Positions 25,269 through 33,488 of a stretch of 64,000 nucleotides of DNA are shown here, piece by piece (the first letter of the stretch is position 1; every line of letters begins with the position of its first letter). Source of the DNA: Phytoactinopolyspora mesophila (lineage in GTDB: Bacteria; Actinomycetota; Actinomycetes; Jiangellales; Jiangellaceae); NCBI RefSeq assembly GCF_010122465.1, contig NZ_WLZY01000002.1:75076-139075 (forward strand), given 5' to 3'. Below the pieces are notes generated by a model. The model worked only from the letters and a program-made list of their open reading frames with translations. It was not told the DNA's origin and searched no databases. Position numbers and translations under genes: made by a program.

Positions 25269-27710
25269 ATGGCCGCGGTCGCGTTCTGGTTCCGGTTGGA
25301 TGTTCGTCGGCGGTGGCGGTCGCTGCTGGTGTTGGCGCTGTTGATCGCGGTCGCGGCGGGTACGGTCATGACGGCTGTGGCGGGCGCGCGGCGCGGTGCT
25401 ACTGCCGTCGACCGGCTGTGGGAGCAGACCCTGCCCGGCACCGTGTTGGCCTTCACCATTCAGCCTGACTTCGACTGGAGCATTGTCCGGGAGTTGCCCG
25501 AGGTCGAGGCGCTCGGCACGGTGATCATGTCCGGATACGAGATCGATGGCCGCCCGGCGCTGGATGAGTTCATGCCGCCGCCAGGGGACACGGAGCTCAT
25601 GGTGGCGCTCGAGCGGCCGGTAGTTCTTGAAGGCCGGCTTGCCGATCCTGAACGGGCCGACGAGGTACTCATCACACCGGCGTTCGAGAAGACACACGGC
25701 AAGGGTGTTGGCGACACCGTCACCGTCGGCCTCTACAGCCCGGAGCAGATCGACACCCTGCAGTACAACTTCGTTTGGTTCAACCCCGAGCAGATCGAGG
25801 CCGCCGTCGACGCGGGCCTGGATCCGGACCATGTCGTGCCGGCTTCGGGCCCGCGCCTGGAGGCGACCATCGTCGGGATGGTCCGCTCGCCGTTCTATTC
25901 CGATCGCACGCGGAACGAGGCCGGCTTCGTCATCCCGTCAGCAGGGCTGTACGCGGAGTACGAGGAAAACCTCATCGGGGGACGGCGGCTGGCCGGGAGC
26001 TCGGCGTTGGTCCGTCTCACCGGAGGCGAGGCGGCCCTGCCTGAGTTCCAGGAGAGTCTGATCGGACTGCCGGTGAGGTTGGAGAACGTTGCCGCGCCGC
26101 TGCGTGAAACCCGGGACGTGACTGGGTTTGAGGCTGCGAGCTTGTACGTCTTCGCGGTGGTGTCGGGTGCGGCGGCGGTAGTGCTCGTGGGCCTGGCGGT
26201 GGCTCGTCATGTCGCGTCGGCCATGGCGGATCTTCCGGTGTTGCGGGCCGTTGGCATGGCTCCCCGCCAGTCATGCCAGGCGGCAGCCCTCGGCCCGGCG
26301 CTGGCGGCGTTTGCCGGAAGCCTGTTGAGCGCCGGCGCCGCGACAGTGGCCAGTGTTTGGTTCCCCGTCGGGCGTGCGTCCCTGGTCGAACCCGCGCCGG
26401 GTGTCGACGTTGACGTGGGTGTGCTGGTGCCAGTGCTGGCGGGCGTTCCGGCCGTCGTGGCCGCGGGTGCCTACGTCGTCGCTCTCCTGGCTGGCCGATC
26501 GGGTGAAACGACGCCGGCAACGCGGCGTTCCCTTGTGGTCACGTCGACAGCCGCAGCCGGCGCTCCTGTCCCGGTGGTGGTGGGCGCTCAGCTGGCACTG
26601 GAACCTGGGCAGGGGGAGCGGGCGGTCCCCGTACGGGCGGCCCTTGCCGGGTCGGCCACCGGCGTGCTCGGTGTGCTGGCCGCGCTGACATTCGCCGGCG
26701 CGGTCGACGACGTCGTCGGCAACCCGGCGCGGCACGGGACAGTGTATGAAGTGGAAGCCTGGGTGGGGTTCGAGAACTACGCGTTCACTCCCTCGGTCGA
26801 GGACACACTTGCCGCGCTGGCCAGCGCGCCGGGTGTCGCAGGGATCAATAACACCCGGCACGACTACGTGAGCATGGGACAGAACGAGTTCATGGTGAAC
26901 TCCTTGGATCCGGTGGGCGAGCCGCTCGACTTCGTCGTGCTCAGTGGCAGACTGCCGGTTGCCGCCACCGAGGTGATGTTAGGACCGCAATCCGCCGACG
27001 AGTTCGGGGTGGGTATCGGGGACACGGTGATGCTCCGCGGAACCAGGCAGGTGGAACTGGCCGTCGTCGGGCTCGGCCTGGTCGCTCCGCAGGACGTGCA
27101 ACATGCGACCGGTGCGCTGGTGACGGCCGAAGCGTACGACAGTCTCTTCGACGGCTTCAGCGGGCACGTTGGATACATCGGCCTGGAACCCGGCGTGGAT
27201 CCAGAGGAGATCATCCCGGTGCTCTACGAAGCCGTCTCGGTGGTTCCCGGTGCGGACATCGGGATCCAGCCACTGGACTGGCTGCACGAGCTGGAAGAGT
27301 TTCGCTACATTCGCGCGCTGCCGTTGTTCCTCGCGGGGTTCCTTGCGGTTCTCGCCTTGGGCGTGGTGGGTTTCGCCCTCGCCGCCGCGGTGCGGCGCCG
27401 CCGCCAGGATCTCGCGGTGTTGCGGGCACTGGGCATGACACCGCGCCAGTCCCGCAGCGTGGTGGTGACGCAGGGCGGGGTGATAGCGCTGGCGGGGCTG
27501 GCGGCCGGGCTGCCGCTCGGAGTCGCGCTCGGGCGCACGGTATGGCGTCAAGTTGCCGAGTCGATGTACCTGCATTACGTGCCACCGGTGGCCTGGCTGG
27601 CGCTGGCGCTCGCGGTGCCGGTCACGTTGCTGGCCGCCGCCGTCCTCGCGGCATGGCCGGCCCAGCGGGCGGCGAAGATCCGGATCGCTTCGGCGCTGAG
27701 AACCGAGTGA
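25269..27710 (+). CDS. FtsX-like ABC transporter permease, paralogue 2
   Basis: An 813-residue paralogue of the preceding permease, starting 7 nt after it. The N-terminus VAFWFRLDVRRRWRSLLVLA is almost identical to that of paralogue 1, and both coupling loops recur (LPVLRAVGMAPRQSCQA and LAVLRALGMTPRQSRSV). The first extracellular domain has about 12 extra residues (FVWFNPEQIEAAVDAGLDPD region). Two different permeases downstream of one ATPase suggest a heterodimeric transporter, though two homodimeric pumps sharing the ATPase are also possible. Confidence 0.9.
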   Translation: MAAVAFWFRLDVRRRWRSLLVLALLIAVAAGTVMTAVAGARRGATAVDRLWEQTLPGTVLAFTIQPDFDWSIVRELPEVEALGTVIMSGYEIDGRPALDEFMPPPGDTELMVALERPVVLEGRLADPERADEVLITPAFEKTHGKGVGDTVTVGLYSPEQIDTLQYNFVWFNPEQIEAAVDAGLDPDHVVPASGPRLEATIVGMVRSPFYSDRTRNEAGFVIPSAGLYAEYEENLIGGRRLAGSSALVRLTGGEAALPEFQESLIGLPVRLENVAAPLRETRDVTGFEAASLYVFAVVSGAAAVVLVGLAVARHVASAMADLPVLRAVGMAPRQSCQAAALGPALAAFAGSLLSAGAATVASVWFPVGRASLVEPAPGVDVDVGVLVPVLAGVPAVVAAGAYVVALLAGRSGETTPATRRSLVVTSTAAAGAPVPVVVGAQLALEPGQGERAVPVRAALAGSATGVLGVLAALTFAGAVDDVVGNPARHGTVYEVEAWVGFENYAFTPSVEDTLAALASAPGVAGINNTRHDYVSMGQNEFMVNSLDPVGEPLDFVVLSGRLPVAATEVMLGPQSADEFGVGIGDTVMLRGTRQVELAVVGLGLVAPQDVQHATGALVTAEAYDSLFDGFSGHVGYIGLEPGVDPEEIIPVLYEAVSVVPGADIGIQPLDWLHELEEFRYIRALPLFLAGFLAVLALGVVGFALAAAVRRRRQDLAVLRALGMTPRQSRSVVVTQGGVIALAGLAAGLPLGVALGRTVWRQVAESMYLHYVPPVAWLALALAVPVTLLAAAVLAAWPAQRAAKIRIASALRTE

Positions 27711-27723
27711 GGAGACGAGGGAC

Positions 27724-29322
27724 ATGAGCAGGATCGATCCGGCGCGAGCACGAAATCGCCGCGATCTGGCGCTATGGGCCGCGTGGTCGATGACGGCCGC
27801 GGTGACGGTCGCGGTCGCCGCGTGGGGGTTCCACGTGTTGCTCGATGTGCCGCGCGAGCTACTCCCGTGGGCGTTTGCCGGTCTGCTCACCGTTCCGGTG
27901 GCCGGTGCCGCGCCGCTCTCGCTCCGGGTGCGGCGCCAGGCGACGGCCGTCTTTGGTGCCACCGTCGTTGTCTGCGGTGTGCTGCTCATGGTGCTCGGGG
28001 TGTACGTGGTTGTTGTCGTCGGCCTCGGAGACGATGTCGACGGCTCCGAGCACGGGGTGCTGGGGCTGTCGATGGTGGCCGGGCTGGTGTCGGTCCTGCT
28101 GGCCGGGCCGGTTCGGGCGCGGCTGCGAGAGCTCGTCCGCGGGCTGGCCGGTCCGCGGCGTCGTCCGGCCAGGGCGGCGCTGGAGACGTTTGGCACCAGG
28201 ATGAGCCGCGCCGTCCCCATGGACGAGCTGTTGCTCCAGCTCACGGAGACTTTGCGGTCGACGATCGGACCGCTGGGCGCCGAGGTGTGGACCGGGAGCG
28301 ACGGTGTGCTCGACCGAAGCGTGTCGGTACCGGAAAGATCACGCGCCCGGATCACGCTGAACGAGGCGGAGCTGGCTGCGGTGGGTTCTGCCCGGGTGTC
28401 CGGCAACGCGTGGGCGGAGGTGTGGCTTCCGCAGGTGCTGGCCGGGCAGCCGGCAGGTTCAGCTGTCCGGGTGGCTCCGGTGAGCCACCTGGGGAAGCTT
28501 CTCGGCCTGCTGGTCGTGGCCCGTCCGCTCGACGGTACGGCGTTCACCGACGACGACGATCGTGCGCTGACCGAACTGGCGAGGCAGGTGGGGTTAGCGC
28601 TGCACAACGTCTCACTGGACACCGCATTGCAGGCGTCGCTGGCGGAGCTGAGGGAACGCAACGCGGAGCTGCAAGCCTCCCGTGCCCGGATCGTGGCCGC
28701 GGCCGACGCGTCGCGACGCGAGATCGAGCGGAATCTGCACGACGGGGCCCAGCAGCATTTGGTGGCGATGGCCGTCAAGGTGGGCCTGCTGGCCAGAATG
28801 GCCGGTGATGATCCGGCATCGGTCCAGCCTTTGCTGCAGGAGCTACGCGAAGACGTGCAGGCGACGGTGACTGAACTGCGCGAACTGGCGCATGGGATCT
28901 ACCCGCCGCTGCTTCGCGACGACGGACTCGAAGCGGCGCTGCGGAATGCCGCCAGCCGGGCGGCGCTGCCCACGACCGTGCAGGTGGAGGTCGAGCGGAG
29001 ATTCAGTTCGGAGGTCGAGGCTGCGGTGTATTTCTGCTGTCTCGAGGCGATGCAGAACGCCGCCAAGTACGCCGGCGACGGCGCCTCGGTGAGGGTCACG
29101 GTAGGTCTTGAGCAGGCGACGTTGGTGTTCGAGGTGAGTGACGACGGTGTCGGCTTCGACGCCGCGGCCGGCGTGAACGGTCACGGCTTCGTCAACATGC
29201 GCGACCGGGTCGGGGCTTTGGGCGGCACGTTGTCCGTGTCGAGCGCTCCTGGTAGGGGCAGCGTCGTCCGGGGCGAGGTACGAGACACTAGCCCTGACCG
29301 GGTGGCGAGTGCGACGGAATGA
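27724..29322 (+). CDS. Sensor histidine kinase (NarL-type, HisKA_3)
   Basis: A 532-residue membrane sensor kinase. About four hydrophobic segments (residues 17-40, 47-65, 75-100, 112-130) are followed by a GAF-like region (about 150-300) and a short coiled coil. The HisKA_3 dimerisation domain has ASRREIERNLHDGAQQHLVA (phospho-His near 339). The HATPase domain shows EAMQNAAKYAG, VSDDGVGFD and GHGFVNMRDRV. It starts 13 nt after the permease, and its likely partners are the response regulator at 29366 and perhaps the cyclase regulator at 20768. The signal is unknown. Confidence 0.92.
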   Translation: MSRIDPARARNRRDLALWAAWSMTAAVTVAVAAWGFHVLLDVPRELLPWAFAGLLTVPVAGAAPLSLRVRRQATAVFGATVVVCGVLLMVLGVYVVVVVGLGDDVDGSEHGVLGLSMVAGLVSVLLAGPVRARLRELVRGLAGPRRRPARAALETFGTRMSRAVPMDELLLQLTETLRSTIGPLGAEVWTGSDGVLDRSVSVPERSRARITLNEAELAAVGSARVSGNAWAEVWLPQVLAGQPAGSAVRVAPVSHLGKLLGLLVVARPLDGTAFTDDDDRALTELARQVGLALHNVSLDTALQASLAELRERNAELQASRARIVAAADASRREIERNLHDGAQQHLVAMAVKVGLLARMAGDDPASVQPLLQELREDVQATVTELRELAHGIYPPLLRDDGLEAALRNAASRAALPTTVQVEVERRFSSEVEAAVYFCCLEAMQNAAKYAGDGASVRVTVGLEQATLVFEVSDDGVGFDAAAGVNGHGFVNMRDRVGALGGTLSVSSAPGRGSVVRGEVRDTSPDRVASATE

Positions 29323-29365
29323 GAAGTCGCGGCGGATGGGCGCGTCGGGCCGGTAAACTCCCTGC

Positions 29366-30046
29366 GTGGCCGAGTCCTCGCGAACGCTCCGGCTGATTGT
29401 GGCCGACGACGTGCTCTTGGTGCGCGAGGGAGTCCAGCGTGTCCTGGAGACCTACCCCGACCTCGATGTCGTCGCCGCCGTGGGGGATGTGGCCGCGTTG
29501 CTCGAGGCGGTGTCGGAGCACCGGCCGGACGTCGTCATCACCGATATCAGGATGCCGCCAGGGTTCAGCGATGAAGGTATTCAGGCGGCTGCTCAGCTGC
29601 ACGATCTCACACCGGACACCGGCGTGGTGGTGTTGTCGCAGTATGCCGAGCCGGGGTACGCGCTCAAGCTGCTCGAGCATGGTTCGAAACGGCGCGCTTA
29701 CCTGCTCAAAGAACGGGTGAGCGAGCCGGACCAGCTGGCCGAAGCCGCCCGGGAGGTGGCGAGCGGCGGCAGCGTCATCGATCCGCGCGTCGTCGAGATC
29801 CTCGTGACCGGCAGTAGGCCCGCTCCGGATCCGCTGGCGGACCTGACACCCCGTGAGCACCAGGTACTGGAGCAGATCGCCCAAGGCAAGAGCAACGCCG
29901 GCGTGGCCGCAGCGTTGTTCCTCACCGAGCGGGCGGTTCAGAAGCACATCAACTCGCTGTTCGCGAAGCTCGGGCTGACCGTTGAGGCGGAGGTGCACCG
30001 GCGCGTCACCGCCGTACTGCTCTACCTATCGACCACTCCCCGTTGA
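29366..30046 (+). CDS. NarL/LuxR-family response regulator
   Basis: A 226-residue DNA-binding response regulator. The receiver has phospho-acceptor Asp60 (VVITDIRMPPGFSDEG) and YLLKERVSEPDQL. The LuxR HTH is at LTPREHQVLEQIAQGKSN and LFLTERAVQKHINSLFAKLG (about 157-200). The receiver closely resembles that of the cyclase protein at 20768 (TDIRMPP-F-DEGI, GVVVLSQY, YLLKERV), so the two likely arose by duplication. GTG start, 44 nt after the kinase. Its last codons and TGA stop lie inside the left arm of the palindrome at 30037. Confidence 0.93.
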   Translation: MAESSRTLRLIVADDVLLVREGVQRVLETYPDLDVVAAVGDVAALLEAVSEHRPDVVITDIRMPPGFSDEGIQAAAQLHDLTPDTGVVVLSQYAEPGYALKLLEHGSKRRAYLLKERVSEPDQLAEAAREVASGGSVIDPRVVEILVTGSRPAPDPLADLTPREHQVLEQIAQGKSNAGVAAALFLTERAVQKHINSLFAKLGLTVEAEVHRRVTAVLLYLSTTPR

Positions 30047-30108
30047 TCATGGGCAGATGGCGCCTATTCGACGCCCGATAGGCGGCACGTGCCCATGATC
30101 AACGGGGA
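30037..30108. repeat. Palindromic element, GTTGATCATGGGCA type (copy 3)
   Basis: TCCCCGTTGATCATGGGCA (30037-30055) pairs perfectly with 30090-30108. The interior CCTATTCGACGCCCGATAGG matches copy 1 (19491) except for one base. The TGA stop of the upstream response regulator falls at 30044-30046 inside the left arm, so the element has become part of that gene's 3' end. The REC-only gene starts about 80 bp beyond. Confidence 0.8.
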
Positions 30109-30186
30109 GGCGGGGGTGCCTGCATCCCCGGCGGGAGTGGTGGCTGCCGGATGGTAGGCAGCGACACCCTGTGCCACGCTGGGTAC

Positions 30187-30594
30187 GTGATCCCCCCTCG
30201 GCTGGATACCGAAGCGTCGGTCGTCAGCGTGCTGGTCGTGGACGACCAAGAGCCCTTCCGGGCCGCAGCGCGCTTCGTCGTCGGTGCGACGGCCGGGTAC
30301 GAGGTGGTAGGTGAGGCCGCGACGGGCGAAGAGGCGCTCCGCATCGCCCAGCGGGTGCGGCCGTCATTGGTCTTGATGGACATCAACCTGCCTGGCATCT
30401 CCGGCCTCGAGGCCACTCGGCAGCTCATCCGGGCCGACCCTGATGTCTCTGTTCTGCTGCTTTCCACGTACTCCGCCGCCGACCTTCCGGCCGGTGCCCG
30501 GACCTGCGGCGCGCGCGCCTATGTGCACAAGATCGAGCTGACGCCTGACGTGCTGATCGCCGTCATCGCCGGTACCCAACCGCCCGGCTTCTGA
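30187..30594 (+). CDS. Single-domain response regulator (REC only)
   Basis: A protein of about 135 residues made of a receiver domain alone. VSVLVVDDQEPFRAAARFVV supplies the acidic pair, VLMDINLPGISGLEATR the phospho-acceptor Asp, and AYVHKIEL the conserved Lys. There is no output domain. Such proteins act as phosphate sinks or bind partner proteins. The GTG at 30187 gives a family-like N-terminus. An ATG at 30151 is possible but adds residues without receiver similarity. It follows the two-component cluster after a palindrome. Confidence 0.82.
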   Translation: MIPPRLDTEASVVSVLVVDDQEPFRAAARFVVGATAGYEVVGEAATGEEALRIAQRVRPSLVLMDINLPGISGLEATRQLIRADPDVSVLLLSTYSAADLPAGARTCGARAYVHKIELTPDVLIAVIAGTQPPGF

Positions 30595-30622
30595 TGTGCT
30601 CGCACGGGTGAGGCCCAGGCAT

Positions 30623-31453
30623 TCAAAGAACGAGGACGTCGCCTTCGCGGCCGACCGCGACCGGGATTCGCGCGTTCGCCGCTTCGCGTTCCGCCAGCGC
30701 ATATATCTGGTCATCGGTACGCCCTGGCGCATGGTGGATCAGCACCAGCCGGCCGGCGCGAGCCCGCTCCGCGGCGGCCACCGCGTCACCGACGGTCGCG
30801 TGGCCATACGCGGCGGCGACATCGCGCTCGGACTCGGCGAACTGGGCGTCGTGTAGGAGCACGTCGACACCGCGGGCAAGGTCGGTTCCGGGCCCGGAAT
30901 CGACAGATGGGGCATGGTCGGGCAGATAAGCGAACGACTCCCCGTCGGCTTCGACCCGGATGCCAAAGGTGCGCCCGCCCTTGTGTGGGATCTCGGTGAG
31001 CCGGACGCGGGCGCCACCGGCGTCGAACCTGCCCGTGTCCGCGGCGCGGAATCGCCAGCGGCCTGCTAGCCCGCCTGGGCCGATCGGGAAATGTGGTGGA
31101 GACATGGCCCGTCCCAGCAGTCTCGCCGCGGATACCGGGTCTGCGCTGCGGGCTCCATCCTGGGCGGGCAGATGAAGCACGACGTCGGCGTCGGCGGTGT
31201 CGCCGGCGGTGAAGAACGGGAGTCCGTGAACGTGGTCCCAATGCAGGTGGCTCAGGATGATCTCGCCCTGAAAAGCCTTGCCGTACAGTGTCGTGGACAC
31301 CTTGGTCAACCCGGTTCCGGCGTCCAAGACGAGTGTCGGTGACGTCGCCCCCTTCAACGTCACCGACACGCATGATGTGTGCCCACCGACACGGACGAAT
31401 TCGCGTCCTGGTGCCGGAGTCGAGCCGCGGACTCCGTGCAACGTCACTTTCAC
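30623..31453 (-). CDS. MBL-fold metallohydrolase
   Basis: A 276-residue metallo-beta-lactamase-fold hydrolase. HLHWDH (His69, His71, Asp73, His74) is the metal site, and the N-terminal GVRGSTPAPG with GGHTSC marks the branch related to RNase Z, PhnP and class II cyclic-nucleotide phosphodiesterases. The later ligands are probably in YLPDHAPS, LLHDAQF and YGHATVGDA. Its GTG start overlaps the stop of the upstream cNMP-binding gene (GTGA), so the two are translationally coupled. A role in cyclic-nucleotide breakdown would fit the neighbour but is unproven. Confidence 0.87.
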   Translation of the reverse strand: MKVTLHGVRGSTPAPGREFVRVGGHTSCVSVTLKGATSPTLVLDAGTGLTKVSTTLYGKAFQGEIILSHLHWDHVHGLPFFTAGDTADADVVLHLPAQDGARSADPVSAARLLGRAMSPPHFPIGPGGLAGRWRFRAADTGRFDAGGARVRLTEIPHKGGRTFGIRVEADGESFAYLPDHAPSVDSGPGTDLARGVDVLLHDAQFAESERDVAAAYGHATVGDAVAAAERARAGRLVLIHHAPGRTDDQIYALAEREAANARIPVAVGREGDVLVL

Positions 31454-32481
31454 GCGAGCTCCGCCTCGGGTGTCTGCTCCTCGCGACGATGGGACGAAGC
31501 GAGCTCGGCGAGACGGTCCCGGTCGATGGCCTCGGCAGGCGCCACAGCAACCCGAGCCTGGGTGACGGCGGTCAACGTCGACGTGCGGCGCCCGCCTTCG
31601 AGCACAGCACGTTCACCGAGGACGGCACCTGGACCGAGTTCGGCGAGACGTGCGCCGTCCACGTCGACGGCGAGCACCCCATCGAGCAACAGGTAGAGCT
31701 CGTCGCCCGGCATGCCTTGCTTGGTCAGCGTATCGCCGGCGGCCAGACTGATGACCTTGGGCTTCTTCGCGCCGGTCATCAGCATCCTGGACAAAACCCG
31801 TTCGCTCGCGCTCTCGCTGGCCGTGACCAAGGCGGGCGAATCCTCGTCGCCCCACGGGGTACGTGCGCCGAACGAGTGCGCCACCCAGCCGGCGTAGTTG
31901 GTGAGGCCGGACTTGAGCGCAAGTGCGCCGGTCGCGTCGTAGACCCAGTGCCGGGGGAAGGGGCTCGCGCCCGCGAGCTCCACCTCCGCGGTACCGTCCG
32001 GGCGCAGCACAAGCGCGAGGGTGGTCCATACCCACGGAGCCTGCATCTTGACGAATGGTGCGTGGGGTACCTGCCGTGGCATCGGCAGAGCTGTCCGGCC
32101 GCCGCAGGTCTGCACGAGCCGGACGGTGCCGTCGTCGCGATACTCGGGTTCTCGCTGGATGACGGGCAGCGCAACGGCGGCAAAGGTGGCGCCGAGCCGC
32201 CCCAGCCGGACGGTCGTTGACCCCATGACGACGCCGGAGCCGTCCGCGTAGCCGGCCTCGGACACTTGACCGTCGACAATCCCGGCCCGGACGGAAAGCA
32301 CATTCGCGAACCGGAAGCCGTCAGCCGCGCGCAACTCGTCCAGATCGTCGATGACGTCCGGCGGTGGCGCATCGTAATGCGCGAAGCCGACGTCGAAGGC
32401 CCTTCTGGCCGCGCCGGTGACGGCCTCGGACGGGATCCACGACAGCGATGTAGCGGTCGCACTCAGGGAGGTAGGTGCCAT
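31450..32481 (-). CDS. Cyclic nucleotide-binding domain protein with unknown N-terminal domain
   Basis: A 343-residue protein. The C-terminal part (about 245-330) is a cNMP-binding fold: VISLAAGDTLTKQGMPGDEL, YLLLDGVLAV, then the phosphate-binding cassette LGPGAVLGERAVLEGGRRTS with Gly-Glu and Arg. There is no DNA-binding helix after it, unlike CRP. The N-terminal 240 residues (with FANVLSVRAGIVDGQVSEAG and PRHWVYDATGALALKSGLTN) do not match a family I can name securely. It forms a two-gene operon with the MBL hydrolase. Confidence 0.8.
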   Translation of the reverse strand: MAPTSLSATATSLSWIPSEAVTGAARRAFDVGFAHYDAPPPDVIDDLDELRAADGFRFANVLSVRAGIVDGQVSEAGYADGSGVVMGSTTVRLGRLGATFAAVALPVIQREPEYRDDGTVRLVQTCGGRTALPMPRQVPHAPFVKMQAPWVWTTLALVLRPDGTAEVELAGASPFPRHWVYDATGALALKSGLTNYAGWVAHSFGARTPWGDEDSPALVTASESASERVLSRMLMTGAKKPKVISLAAGDTLTKQGMPGDELYLLLDGVLAVDVDGARLAELGPGAVLGERAVLEGGRRTSTLTAVTQARVAVAPAEAIDRDRLAELASSHRREEQTPEAELA

Positions 32482-32678
32482 CGGTCTGGTTCCTTTCTGC
32501 TCGTGGGCGGTCGGCGGAGGAGCGGTGCCTGCGTCGGGTGTGCTGTGTGGATGTCTTGTCAGACGACGTTACGAGTGTGTAGCCGTGGAATAGGAGGTCA
32601 TAGGCAGGCCAGTTCCAGGGGGTGTTAGCACCCGTAGGGTGGCGGAGTTCCGAGGCCGAGCAATCCCGGTTGCGAACA

Positions 32679-32703
32679 TGACTATGGTCTGTGACCATAG
32701 TCA
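32679..32703. promoter_or_regulatory. Perfect operator palindrome of the toxin-antitoxin operon
   Basis: TGACTATGGTC-TGT-GACCATAGTCA: two perfect 11-bp arms with a 3-nt spacer, ending one base before the antitoxin ATG at 32705. A palindrome at this position is typical of the autoregulatory operator bound by Phd/VapB-type antitoxins. Its lower GC content stands out against the surroundings. Confidence 0.8.
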
Positions 32704-32704
32704 G

Positions 32705-32950
32705 ATGAGCATGGCAGAGACGAAGGCAGTCAAGATGGCCGCCGGTCAGTTCAAGGCGGTATGCCTCCGAGTGCTTGATGAGGTTGCGGAAACGGGTATG
32801 CCTGTCACCATCACCAAGCGGGGACGGCCGGTGGCCCGGCTCGTTCCGGTGGCGCCACCGGCGCCGCTGTTCGGGTCCCTGGCTGGCACCGTTGACACCT
32901 ACGGTGACCTGATCAGCCCAGTTGAGGAGGATTGGGACGCCGTTCGATGA
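32705..32950 (+). CDS. Phd/YefM-family antitoxin (VapB role)
   Basis: An 81-residue antitoxin. The N-terminal DNA-binding Phd fold (KAVKMAAGQFKAVCLRVLDEVAETG) is followed by TITKRGRPVARLVPVAPP, the usual bridge, and a toxin-binding tail ending DLISPVEEDWDAVR. It should neutralise the adjacent PIN toxin and repress the operon through the palindrome at 32679. Start ATG 32705 or ATG 32711. The stop overlaps the toxin start (ATGA). Confidence 0.88.
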   Translation: MSMAETKAVKMAAGQFKAVCLRVLDEVAETGMPVTITKRGRPVARLVPVAPPAPLFGSLAGTVDTYGDLISPVEEDWDAVR

Positions 32951-33414
32951 CGGAGGCGACCAGCGACCACAGCGTCGTCTTGGACACACACGTCCTGGTG
33001 TGGTTGGTGGCTGGCGAATCTCGCTTGCCTCGCGCTGTGCGGCAGGCAATCGAAAACGCGTCTTACGGCGCTGGAGTCAACGTCAGCGCGATCTCGTTGT
33101 GGGAGATCGCTATGCTCGTCGCCAAGGAGCGGCTTCAGCTCCGGCGTGACGTAGGTGAATGGATCGGCCTGGTGGCGGCAAACCCAGCGCTGACGGTTGT
33201 TCCGCTGGCGCCGGAGATCGCCGTCGCGAGTACGCGGCTGCCTGGCGAAATCCATCGTGACCCTGCTGACCGCATCATCATTGCCACAACTCGCACGCTG
33301 AATTCGACGCTCGTCACTGCGGACGGCGCGCTGCTCGACTACGGTGCGGCCGGCCATGTGCGGACGATGCATGCTCTCGTCGGCGGAGACACGCACGCAG
33401 ACCCGACGGAGTGA
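32947..33414 (+). CDS. PIN-domain toxin (VapC type)
   Basis: A 155-residue PIN-domain ribonuclease toxin. The acidic residues are in VVLDTHVLVW (Asp13), SLWEIAMLV (Glu, about 53), HRDPADRIIIATT and LVTADGALLDY. ATG 32947 overlaps the antitoxin stop by 4 nt. VapC toxins cleave specific tRNA or rRNA sites under stress. The target cannot be predicted here. The pair stands alone between unrelated genes, consistent with a horizontally moving TA module. Confidence 0.9.
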   Translation: MTEATSDHSVVLDTHVLVWLVAGESRLPRAVRQAIENASYGAGVNVSAISLWEIAMLVAKERLQLRRDVGEWIGLVAANPALTVVPLAPEIAVASTRLPGEIHRDPADRIIIATTRTLNSTLVTADGALLDYGAAGHVRTMHALVGGDTHADPTE

Positions 33415-33488
33415 ACCTGCCGCGGTCAGATATGCATGCCTGGCGCGGCACCCACATTTCACGCGTCTCGCCGTGACAAGTCCCGGCT

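Noticed and set aside
26979-28778. Long open frame on the minus strand across the permease and kinase genes
   Set aside because: It is a GC-driven antisense shadow of genes with clear domains. Its translation is low-complexity Ser/Thr/Arg-rich. The same applies to long antisense frames at 9878-11200, 12108-13742, 42239-43960, 52853-54193 and 61536-63113.
31450-32481. CRP-type transcription factor
   Set aside because: The cNMP-binding domain is C-terminal and no helix-turn-helix follows it.
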